From the NCBI GenBank assembly GCA_025360945.1, contig JANYBE010000293.1:1-15969 (forward strand): a stretch of DNA of 15,969 nt, written 5' to 3'. A model generated the notes under the pieces. The model saw only the letters and a program-made list of their open reading frames with translations, was not told the DNA's origin and ran no database searches. A program made the translations under genes and the position numbers. Of the stretch, positions 1-6,286 are shown one piece after another; positions within the stretch are counted from its first letter, which is position 1; the number at the start of each line of letters is the position of its first letter. Origin of the DNA: Rhizobacter sp. GTDB taxonomy: Bacteria > Pseudomonadota > Gammaproteobacteria > Burkholderiales > Burkholderiaceae_C.

Positions 1-495
1 GCCGTGGTGAAGGATGCCGGCGCCGCACTCTTGCCCGCGGTGCCCGTGACGTTCTCGACCGGCACTGGGACTCAACTGACCAGCGTCGACACGGTGACCA
101 ATGCTGTGGGAGTGGCCAACGCAGTCCTGTCGGTTAGCACCGACAAGAGTGACCGAAACGTCACGGTTACCGTGACGGCCGGCACCGTGAACGGTACGCT
201 CGTCCTGCCCGTCACCGGAACCACGCTGGTGTACACCGGCGCGACCAGTGTCGCGCTCGGGAGCACGGCAAATGTCGTTGTCCAGTTGACCGATTCGAAG
301 GGCGTTGCCATTGCGGGCCTCGCCATCGCCGTCGCCAACACGAACAGCCTGAACAACCATCTTTCAGCTTCCACCGCGACAACTGACGCGCTAGGCAATG
401 CCTCGGTCACCTTCACGCCAGGCGTGTTGGGGACTGACACGCTGTTCTTCACGGGCGCGGGCACGACAGCCACCGCGTCGATCGCCATCAACTGA
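1..495 (+). CDS. C-terminal part of an Ig-like (Big-1 type) repeat protein
   Basis: The reading frame is open from the first base and stops at 493-495, so the gene starts outside the window and only the last 164 residues are seen. They hold about two beta-sandwich-like repeats: one up to residue ~70 and one from ~75 to the end. Each has the pattern of Big-1/invasin-type Ig-like domains: 'V-x-D-x-x-G' near the start, then 'V-T-F' and 'T-(D/N)-x-x-G-x-A' (TNAVGVANA; TTDALGNASVTF). There are no cysteines and the segment is rich in T, V, A and S, as in surface or secreted adhesin-like proteins. The stop is 7 bases before the proposed aroK start, so the two may be co-transcribed. Its role cannot be told from this fragment; a surface or periplasmic structural protein is the likeliest. 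The family call is by pattern, not by search. Confidence 0.75.
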   Translation, partial: AVVKDAGAALLPAVPVTFSTGTGTQLTSVDTVTNAVGVANAVLSVSTDKSDRNVTVTVTAGTVNGTLVLPVTGTTLVYTGATSVALGSTANVVVQLTDSKGVAIAGLAIAVANTNSLNNHLSASTATTDALGNASVTFTPGVLGTDTLFFTGAGTTATASIAIN

Positions 496-502
496 CTCGG
501 CG

Positions 503-1057
503 GTGTTGATCAGTCTGATCGGGTTGCCGGGCGGAGGCAAGACGACGGCAGGCCGGCAACTCGCCAGACGCTTGGGTCGCGCCTTCCTGGACTCCGACGC
601 CGTGATCGAGCAGCAGCTGGGCGAATCGATACGCAGCTTCTTCGAGCGCGAGGGCGAGGACCGCTTTCGCGACGTCGAGCAAGGCGTGATTGAGGACCTC
701 ACCGCTACGTTCGGCGGCGTGCTCGCCACCGGCGGGGGGGTCGTGTTGCGTTGGGCAAACCGGGAAAAATTGCGCGCACGATCGACCGTGGTGTACCTGA
801 CATCCACCCCCGAAGCCCTGTTCAAGAGGTTGCGTCACGACACGCGCCGCCCGCTGCTGCAAACCTCGGATCCGCTGGCTCGACTCCACGAGCTGCACGC
901 CGAGCGCGACCCGCTCTACCGCGAGACGGCACACTTTCAGATCGCCACCGGTCGGCCCTCCATTCCGACACTCGTGACGACCATACTGACCCAACTCGAA
1001 CTTGGCGGCGTGCTCGACCCTTTTGCCGTACCGTCGGTGGTCGACCCGCTCGTGTAG
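503..1057 (+). CDS. aroK: Shikimate kinase
   Basis: Phosphorylates shikimate at the 3-hydroxyl with ATP in the chorismate (aromatic amino acid) pathway, in the cytoplasm. Taken from the GTG at 503 it is 184 residues, normal for the family. Visible motifs are the Walker A loop GLPGGGKT (residues 7-14), the shikimate-binding D-x-D (D30, D32) and arginine R56 in 'RFRDVE', the GGG loop (77-79), the lid 'RRPLL' (115-119), and R135 in 'ERDPLYRE'. The frame stays open upstream into the preceding gene, but residues before 503 do not resemble the family. GTG 503 or TTG 506 places the start just before 'ISLIGLPG', the usual N-terminus. No strong ribosome binding site is visible. It lies 7 bases after the Ig-like gene and 38 bases before aroB, the usual aroK-aroB pairing in betaproteobacteria. 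Confidence 0.95.
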   Translation: MLISLIGLPGGGKTTAGRQLARRLGRAFLDSDAVIEQQLGESIRSFFEREGEDRFRDVEQGVIEDLTATFGGVLATGGGVVLRWANREKLRARSTVVYLTSTPEALFKRLRHDTRRPLLQTSDPLARLHELHAERDPLYRETAHFQIATGRPSIPTLVTTILTQLELGGVLDPFAVPSVVDPLV

Positions 1058-1095
1058 CAGAAGCCCGAGCGAAACACTTCATTCACATTGACTGC

Positions 1096-2187
1096 ATGAG
1101 CGCATCCAAGCATCACGTAACGATCGACCTCGACGACCGCAGCTACGACATCGTCATCGGTGCCGAGCTCCTTGGCAACCCCGGCACCTACGCACGCTTG
1201 CCGGGCGGGGGTTGCGCTGCGATCGTCAGCAATGACACGGTGGCTCCGCTGTTCGGGGCGCGACTGGCGACGGCGTTGCGCGGCCGCTACTCGCAGGTGA
1301 TCGAGATCAATCTGCCTGACGGTGAGGCACATAAGGATTGGCCGACGCTGAACCGCATATTCGATTCGCTGTTGCGGGCCGGTAGCGACCGCAAGACGAC
1401 GCTATTCGCGCTCGGTGGCGGCGTGATCGGCGACATGACCGGGTTCGCCGCCGCCTGCTACATGCGTGGCGTGCCTTACGTCCAGGTGCCCACGACGCTG
1501 CTCGCGCAGGTGGACTCGTCGGTCGGTGGCAAGACGGCAATCAACCACGCCATGGGCAAGAACATGATCGGCGTGTTTAACCAGCCACTTCTGGTCGTGG
1601 CCGATGTCGACACGCTGACCACACTGCCGCAGCGCGAGCTCGTCGCCGGGCTGGCCGAAGTCATCAAGTACGGGCCGATTGCGGATGACGCCTTCTTTGC
1701 GTGGCTCGAGCAAAACCTGGACGCACTCCTGCTGCGCGACACCCAGGCGCTTGCGCACGCGATTCGCCGGGCATGCGAGATCAAGGCGCGCGTGGTGTCG
1801 CAAGACGAACGCGAAACCGGCCTGCGCGCGATCTTGAATTTCGGGCACACCTTCGGTCACGCCATCGAAGCTGGCTTGGGTTACGGCAGCTGGCTGCATG
1901 GCGAGGCGGTCGGTTGCGGCATGGTGATGGCGGCAGACCTTTCGGTCCGGGCCGGTCTTATCGAACCCGTGTACGCGGCCCGCATCGAGCGGCTCGTGCA
2001 ACGCGCCGGCCTGCCAGTGCACGCACCCGCACTTGGCATCGAGCGCTATCAGCAGCTCATGCGCGTCGACAAGAAGGCCGACGCGGGCCAGACCCGCTTC
2101 GTTCTTATCGAGGCCCCGGGGCGCGCCGGCCTGCATCACGTCCCTCCTGATCTCGTCGCGGACGTGATTCGCCTGCGCACCCAGTGA
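1096..2187 (+). CDS. aroB: 3-dehydroquinate synthase
   Basis: Converts DAHP to 3-dehydroquinate, the second step of the shikimate pathway, in an NAD+- and divalent-metal-dependent reaction. From ATG 1096 the protein has 363 residues, the usual size. Landmarks are the nucleotide-binding GGGVIGD (107-113), the substrate/NAD loop 'VDSSVGGKT' (139-147), and the three metal ligands in their expected contexts: E188 in 'AEVIKYG', H251 in 'NFGHTFGH' and H268 in 'WLHGEAV'. The 251-268 spacing matches the family. The open frame extends back to 751 inside aroK, but that extension is a shadow: 'MSASKHHVTIDL' is a typical AroB beginning. It follows aroK by 38 bases and is surely in the same transcript. 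All key residues are present, so it should be active. Confidence 0.97.
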   Translation: MSASKHHVTIDLDDRSYDIVIGAELLGNPGTYARLPGGGCAAIVSNDTVAPLFGARLATALRGRYSQVIEINLPDGEAHKDWPTLNRIFDSLLRAGSDRKTTLFALGGGVIGDMTGFAAACYMRGVPYVQVPTTLLAQVDSSVGGKTAINHAMGKNMIGVFNQPLLVVADVDTLTTLPQRELVAGLAEVIKYGPIADDAFFAWLEQNLDALLLRDTQALAHAIRRACEIKARVVSQDERETGLRAILNFGHTFGHAIEAGLGYGSWLHGEAVGCGMVMAADLSVRAGLIEPVYAARIERLVQRAGLPVHAPALGIERYQQLMRVDKKADAGQTRFVLIEAPGRAGLHHVPPDLVADVIRLRTQ

Positions 2188-2222
2188 CGCCTTCCACATT
2201 CTGACCCGCTCCGGAGATATAC

Positions 2223-2681
2223 ATGAAACCCATCAAGCGCTGTGCACTGCTCGTCATCTTCGCCGGTATCGGTGCCGCTCAAGCTCAAACCAAACCCGCC
2301 GCGGCCGCCGCTGCACCTGACATGAAGCCAGGGCTCTGGGAGATCGTGCTCGTCGAGCAGGCTCCGAACGCGGTCGACAAGCGCACCACGACCTCGCGCA
2401 TCTGCTACTCGGCCGAGGACATGAAGGAGCTCGAGCGGGTCGTGCCGCCCCAGCGCGACTTCAGCGTCAAGTGCCAGAACCGCGACATCAGATCGCAAGG
2501 CGCCTCGGTGACCTGGAAGCTGGCTTGCGCGGGTAAGGACACGAGTCGCAGCGGCACCGGCAAGATGACGCCCGCCACCGACAGCTACACAGCCCAGGTC
2601 GCGTTTGACGTGAAGTCCAAGGGCAAGACCAGCAAACTCGAGCAGACCGTCACCGGCAAGTGGGTGAGCGACTGCAAGTGA
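2223..2681 (+). CDS. DUF3617-family exported protein
   Basis: A 152-residue protein with a clear Sec signal peptide: K/R near the start, a hydrophobic stretch 'ALLVIFAGIGA', and a cleavage site after AQA at about residue 20. An Ala-rich stretch precedes the mature domain. That domain shows the DUF3617 pattern: 'MKPGLWE' near the front, scattered cysteines ('RICYS', 'VKCQN', 'LACAG'), 'GTGKM' in the middle, and 'GKWVSDCK' at the end, four cysteines in all. The function of this periplasmic family is not established. GGAGA at 2213-2217 is a good ribosome binding site, 5 bases from the ATG. It lies 35 bases after aroB and could be read with it. A hairpin starts immediately after the stop. The family call is by pattern memory. 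Confidence 0.8.
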   Translation: MKPIKRCALLVIFAGIGAAQAQTKPAAAAAAPDMKPGLWEIVLVEQAPNAVDKRTTTSRICYSAEDMKELERVVPPQRDFSVKCQNRDIRSQGASVTWKLACAGKDTSRSGTGKMTPATDSYTAQVAFDVKSKGKTSKLEQTVTGKWVSDCK

Positions 2682-2709
2682 CCCGTCACGCCTGAGGGCG
2701 TCGAACGGG
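2682..2709 (+). terminator. Hairpin right after the DUF3617 stop codon, possible terminator
   Basis: CCCGT at 2682-2686 pairs with ACGGG at 2705-2709. Inside it, CGCC at 2689-2692 pairs with GGCG at 2697-2700, leaving a four-base loop and an internal loop of 2 versus 4 bases. There is no run of T after it, so an intrinsic terminator is only a possibility. Confidence 0.3.
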
Positions 2710-2731
2710 CTGCCGCGCACGCTTGTCGCGA

Positions 2732-2760
2732 GCGGTCGGGCTCGACTCGGCCCGGACCGT
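2732..2760 (+). terminator. Strong GC-rich hairpin between the aro block and the pil operon
   Basis: CGGTC (2733-2737) followed directly by GGGC (2738-2741) pairs with GCCC (2750-2753) and GACCG (2755-2759). One G (2754) is bulged and the loop is 8 bases. The 9 base pairs are nearly all G-C. Only a short T-rich stretch (ACTTTGTC) follows, so it may slow or stop transcription from aroKB, or act in the RNA leader. A terminator is an inference. Confidence 0.35.
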
Positions 2761-2854
2761 GAACTTTGTCGCGGTGGACGCGCAGAGGCTTGCCGTTTGG
2801 TCGCCCGATGGCCCCGTTCGTCGGCTCGTCGAACTGCGGCGGCAAGCGCGTTTT

Positions 2855-2860
2855 TATACT
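2855..2860 (+). promoter_or_regulatory. Possible -10 box of the minor-pilin operon
   Basis: TATACT stands 27 bases before the pilE-like ATG in otherwise GC-rich sequence, preceded by four further Ts. It differs from TATAAT at one position. No convincing -35 hexamer is seen at 16-18 bases, and no clear sigma-54 GG/GC pair was found, so this is weak. The 206-base gap between the DUF3617 gene and the pilin gene is the natural place for an operon promoter. Confidence 0.2.
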
Positions 2861-2887
2861 GACACCGTCAAAGAAAGAGGCACCAGC

Positions 2888-3325
2888 ATGCGTCGTCACC
2901 AAGGGTTCACGTTGATCGAGGTCATGATCGTCGTTGCGATCGTGGCCATCCTCGCCGCGATCGCCATTCCTTCGTACAACGACTACATCACGCGCTCGCA
3001 AGTGACCGAGGCTTTCTCCAGATTGTCTGAGGTGCGGGTCAAGATGGAGCAGTACTTTCAGGACAACCGGACCTACGTCGGCGCGTGCGCCAGCAACCTG
3101 GTCGCCCCGAGTTTGCTGCGCACGCCTCATTTCAACTTCACCACCACCCCCTGCAACGGCACTCCCATCACGTTCAGCGTGACGGCCACGGGCGACGTCG
3201 GTGGGCCGAACGGCTTCGTCTACACGATCGATCAGGCCGACACGCGCAGCAGCACATTCCCCGCTGCCTCTGCCTGGGTGAGCAACGCCGCCTGCTGGGT
3301 CAAGAAAAAGGACGGCTCGTGCTGA
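2888..3325 (+). CDS. pilE: PilE-like type IV minor pilin
   Basis: A 145-residue prepilin. The leader MRRHQG ends at the PilD cleavage site (G6|F7). It is followed by the methylatable Phe, the conserved Glu at mature position 5 (FTLIE) and a long hydrophobic helix that anchors in the inner membrane and packs the fibre core. Four cysteines (GAC, TPC, AACW and the C-terminal GSC) suggest two disulfides. The ending 'W-x5-CWVKKKDGSC' is typical of the PilE group of betaproteobacterial minor pilins rather than the major PilA. The open frame extends to 2723, but ATG 2888 is chosen because GAGG at 2877-2880 sits 7 bases before it and the leader fits exactly. First gene of the cluster; its stop overlaps the next start. 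PilE versus another minor pilin is less certain than the pilin call. Confidence 0.9.
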   Translation: MRRHQGFTLIEVMIVVAIVAILAAIAIPSYNDYITRSQVTEAFSRLSEVRVKMEQYFQDNRTYVGACASNLVAPSLLRTPHFNFTTTPCNGTPITFSVTATGDVGGPNGFVYTIDQADTRSSTFPAASAWVSNAACWVKKKDGSC

Positions 3326-3960
3326 CTCGCCGCGCATCACCGGGCTTCACCATCATCGAGTTGATGGTGACGATCACGATCTTCGCGATCCTGCTGATGA
3401 TGGGGATTCCCTCGTTCAGCAGCCTGCTCCAGAACCACCGGCTAAGCAGCACCGCGAAGAGCTACGCTGCCGGGCTGCAGATCGCGCGCACCAAGGCAAT
3501 TCGCGGCAACACACCGGTCGAATTCGTGCTGAGTTCGACGGCGTTGACGGGTGTTCCAGCGGCCGACGCAACCGCTGCCGTGCCGAGCCCCGCCGGGCCG
3601 AACTGGGTGGTGCGAATTCCAGTCACGGGCGGTGGGTATTTGCCGAACGAGTCCGAGACGTCCGAGAGCGCTGCCACCAGCACGGTGCGTGTCGCCGGGG
3701 CGGTTGCAGCCGGCGCGCCGGTAGCGACCACCTACGCCGGGACGATCGTGTTCAACGGCCTGGGCAGCCCGCTCGACAACACCGGCAGCTTGACGGGCAC
3801 CGGCGCCTTCGAACTGAACATCGACAACCCGGCGGGTGGTGCCTGCGCCCTCGGTGCAGGCGGTCCGATGCGCTGCCTGCGAATCAAAGTTCGCCCCGGC
3901 GGTCAGATCCAGCTTTGCGATCCGGCCGCCACCGACCCACGCGACAGCCGCTACTGCTAG
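3319..3960 (+). CDS. fimT: FimT/GspH-type pseudopilin (minor pilin)
   Basis: A 213-residue prepilin. The leader MLTRRASPG is cut before FTIIE, which carries the +5 Glu, and is followed by a hydrophobic helix 'LMVTITIFAILLMMGI'. The segment 'SFSSLLQNHRLSSTAKSYAAGLQIARTKAIRGNTPVEF' region (residues ~34-70) and the end 'CLRIKVRPGG' with 'CDPA' and a final Cys fit the GspH/FimT family, including four C-terminal cysteines. The start is taken as GTG 3319 because AAGGA at 3308-3312 sits 6 bases upstream and the leader length is right. It overlaps the pilE-like stop by 7 bases, implying translational coupling. The open frame extends further upstream but that is a shadow. FimT proteins in other bacteria have been linked to DNA binding for natural transformation; whether this one binds DNA cannot be read here. 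Confidence 0.88.
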   Translation: MLTRRASPGFTIIELMVTITIFAILLMMGIPSFSSLLQNHRLSSTAKSYAAGLQIARTKAIRGNTPVEFVLSSTALTGVPAADATAAVPSPAGPNWVVRIPVTGGGYLPNESETSESAATSTVRVAGAVAAGAPVATTYAGTIVFNGLGSPLDNTGSLTGTGAFELNIDNPAGGACALGAGGPMRCLRIKVRPGGQIQLCDPAATDPRDSRYC

Positions 3961-3968
3961 GCCCTGCC

Positions 3969-4457
3969 ATGAAGACCAGTCAACACCAACAAGGCTTTCT
4001 GCTGATCGAGGGCCTGATCGCCATTCTGATTTTCAGCCTAGGTATTCTCGGGCTGGTGGCGATGGGCTCGAAGGCGATCGCCGCGCAGTCGGACGCACGG
4101 TACCGCACGACGGCAGCGCAACTGGCCGACGAGATCGCCGGCAAGATCGCGCTGGGCGTCGACCGGTCCGCCAGCGGGACCAAGATTGCGGCTTCATTGG
4201 CAGGCTTTCAGCACCTTGCGGCAGGCGGCGCTTGTGCATTCGGCGGGCCGGCCTCGGCAGACGCCAACGTGATCGCATGGGTTACGCGTGCGACCACCAC
4301 GGGCCCGGGCCTGCCCGGGCTGCCCGGTGCCACCGCGACGAGCCAGCAGATCAAGGTCGTCGGCGGGGCGGTGAACGAAGTCGACATCACCGTGTGCTGG
4401 CAGGCGCCGTCCGACACGGCGCCGCGTCAGCTCACGCTCGTGACCTACGTGAACTGA
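3969..4457 (+). CDS. pilV: Type IV pilus minor pilin PilV
   Basis: A 162-residue prepilin with leader MKTSQHQQG, cleavage before FLLIE (+5 Glu present), and a hydrophobic helix 'GLIAILIFSLGILGLVAMG', the PilV signature. The next part, 'RYRTTAAQLADEIAGKIAL', matches the PilV helix region. Two cysteines (GGACAF and ITVCW) could pair. 'VDITVCWQAPSD' near the C-terminus is typical of PilV ('V-x-V-x-W'). It starts 8 bases after fimT and ends 7 bases before pilW, so it belongs to the same transcript. No strong ribosome binding site is seen, consistent with translation reinitiation. Its role is in the minor-pilin priming complex with PilW, PilX and PilY1. Confidence 0.9.
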   Translation: MKTSQHQQGFLLIEGLIAILIFSLGILGLVAMGSKAIAAQSDARYRTTAAQLADEIAGKIALGVDRSASGTKIAASLAGFQHLAAGGACAFGGPASADANVIAWVTRATTTGPGLPGLPGATATSQQIKVVGGAVNEVDITVCWQAPSDTAPRQLTLVTYVN

Positions 4458-4464
4458 TGCCATC

Positions 4465-5649
4465 ATGAAGCTCACCCCTTCGTTCAACCGCATCCGCATG
4501 GCGCGCGGGTTCAGCCTGATCGAGTTGCTGATCGGCATCGTCATCGGCCTGGTCGGGCTGCTCGCGATCTTCCAGGTCGTGACGGTGTGGGACTCCCACA
4601 ACCGGACGACGACCGCCGGCGGCGACGCCGACGTGGGTGGCACGCTGGCGATGTTCACGCTCGAGCGCGACATCAAGCAAGCCGGTCTGGGCATGAAGCC
4701 CACGGCCGGCACACAGCTGAATTGCAACGGCACCGGCATCCAGGTCAACGATACGGTGTCCGGGGCCTCGACGTTGCGATTCGCACCGGTCGAGATCGTC
4801 GCGGGAGCCGGTGGTGTGCCGGACCAGATCAACGTGTTCTACGGCAACACGTCGTTCATGCCGGCGCCCGAAGTGTTCTCGCTGTCGACGGCGACCACCA
4901 ACACCATCACGCCCAACCGCTATGGCTTCCGACCCGGTGACCTGGTGATCGTGGCGGGCAACCCGACCGAGCCGTGTTCGCTGGTCGAGATCACCGCCGG
5001 CGCCACATCGGGCGGCCTGGTGACCCACGCGCCGGGCAACTACGTGACCTACTACCCGACCGCTCCGGCGAACAGCGCCGCTGCCCGTTTCAACGGCACG
5101 GCGGGCACGACCACCGCCTACAGCGGTACGGGCACCTTGTTCAACCTCGGCCCGGCCCCGCAGTTCGACCGGTGGACGATCAGCGCCACCGGCGTGCTCC
5201 AGCGCAGCGAGTGGATCTTCGGGTCGGGTGCGGTCGACGTCGCCGAAGGCGTGATCAACATGAAGGCCCAGTATGGGCTCTACGGCTTCGACGGCGCTCC
5301 GCTCAACCAAGTCCTCAGCAACGCCGATTGGACAGCCACCACGCCCACCGCCGGGAACTGGGCCAACGTGCTCGCGGTGCGTGTGGCCATCCTCGTGCGC
5401 AGCAAGCAGTGGGAACGCAGCGCCAGCGGCAGCGCGTCCGGCGTGCCCACCCCGGTGACCCAGACCGCCCCGCAGCCGAGCTGGGTGACCTGCCCAATCC
5501 CGGACACCTGCGGCGGTTTCCTGATGACCAATATCGATGGCACGCCGGATTCCAACCTCCCGGGCGACCCGAACAACTGGCGCTTCTACCGCTATCGCGT
5601 CTACGAAAAAGTCATCCCGTTGCGCAACATGATCTGGGGGGCCCAATGA
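4465..5649 (+). CDS. pilW: Type IV pilus minor pilin PilW
   Basis: A 394-residue prepilin. The leader of 15 residues ends in MARG, followed by FSLIE (+5 Glu) and the helix 'LLIGIVIGLVGLLAIFQVV'. The segment 'GGTLAMFTLERDIKQAGLG' (residues ~64-80) is the characteristic PilW motif. A long beta-rich C-terminal region follows, with 'VLAVRVAILVRSKQWE' at about 305-320 and 'YRYRVYEKVIPLRNMIWG' at the very end, both typical of PilW. An internal ATG at 4498 would give a 4-residue leader. The upstream ATG 4465 is preferred for its usual leader length and 7-base spacing from pilV. Cysteines at 'LNCNG', 'EPCSL' and 'TCPIPDTC' make disulfides likely. The last four bases form the ATGA overlap with pilX. 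Confidence 0.93.
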   Translation: MKLTPSFNRIRMARGFSLIELLIGIVIGLVGLLAIFQVVTVWDSHNRTTTAGGDADVGGTLAMFTLERDIKQAGLGMKPTAGTQLNCNGTGIQVNDTVSGASTLRFAPVEIVAGAGGVPDQINVFYGNTSFMPAPEVFSLSTATTNTITPNRYGFRPGDLVIVAGNPTEPCSLVEITAGATSGGLVTHAPGNYVTYYPTAPANSAAARFNGTAGTTTAYSGTGTLFNLGPAPQFDRWTISATGVLQRSEWIFGSGAVDVAEGVINMKAQYGLYGFDGAPLNQVLSNADWTATTPTAGNWANVLAVRVAILVRSKQWERSASGSASGVPTPVTQTAPQPSWVTCPIPDTCGGFLMTNIDGTPDSNLPGDPNNWRFYRYRVYEKVIPLRNMIWGAQ

Positions 5650-6263
5650 CGAACGTATCGCTCCCCAGGCGGGCCCGCGCCGAGGGTCGCGCTGCGCAAG
5701 ACGGCATCGTGATGTTCGTCGCGCTGATCGTGCTCGTCATCATGTCGCTGGCCGGGCTGGCGATGATGCGCCAGATCGGTAGCGGGCTCTCGATCGCGGG
5801 CAACATCGCCTTCAAGCAAGGCGCGACTGCGCTGGCCGACCTGGGGACGGAGCAAGGCATCACCAACGTCGTGACCTGGGCCGTGACCCTTGCAACCAAC
5901 AACGACAACGTGGCCGCCGGCTACTGGTCCAGCGCCCCCGCCGACGTAGACCCGACCGATGCCTTGTGGACTCAGACTTACTGGCCTACCGCCCAGAGCG
6001 TGACGGCGCCGGGCGCCGCCGGCAACGCGAAAGTGCAGTACGTGATTCACCGTCTCTGCAACCTGCCGAACGCCGCCGACAGCGCGCCGTTGCAGCAGTG
6101 CGCCGGCAGCGCGCAGAACGGCGGCAGCCATTCATCCGGTGCCGGATATGGCGGCGGTTCGGGCAACCAGACCGTCGTCGCACCGTACTACCGCGTCACC
6201 ACCAAGGTCATAGGGCCCCGCAACACCGTGAGCTACACGCAGGTCGTGTTCAAGGCCTACTGA
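5646..6263 (+). CDS. pilX: Type IV pilus minor pilin PilX
   Basis: A 205-residue protein with a basic leader ending in 'AQDG', then a hydrophobic helix 'IVMFVALIVLVIMSLAGLA' and 'SIAGNIAFKQGATALADLG', the PilX N-terminal signature. As usual for PilX there is no classical F-x-x-x-E motif, since the +5 position is not Glu. One TM helix is followed by a periplasmic region with two cysteines ('RLCNL' and 'QQCAG') about 20 residues apart, then a Gly/Ser-rich loop ('HSSGAGYGGGSG'). The ending 'YYRVTTKVIGPRNTVSYTQVVF' resembles other PilX C-termini. Its ATG overlaps the pilW stop (ATGA), giving translational coupling. It ends 23 bases before pilY1. Confidence 0.9.
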   Translation: MTNVSLPRRARAEGRAAQDGIVMFVALIVLVIMSLAGLAMMRQIGSGLSIAGNIAFKQGATALADLGTEQGITNVVTWAVTLATNNDNVAAGYWSSAPADVDPTDALWTQTYWPTAQSVTAPGAAGNAKVQYVIHRLCNLPNAADSAPLQQCAGSAQNGGSHSSGAGYGGGSGNQTVVAPYYRVTTKVIGPRNTVSYTQVVFKAY

Positions 6264-6286
6264 GTCAGGCCGCAAGGGAATCAAAC

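Noticed and set aside
398..502. Upstream extension of aroK
   Set aside because: It overlaps the Ig-like gene, and its residues are a basic, non-conserved string. The kinase fold starts at ISLIGLPG.
751..1095. Upstream extension of aroB
   Set aside because: It lies inside aroK in another phase; the typical AroB N-terminus begins at ATG 1096.
3085..3318. Upstream extension of the fimT-like gene
   Set aside because: It lies inside the pilE-like gene; a prepilin leader must be short and GTG 3319 has a good ribosome binding site.
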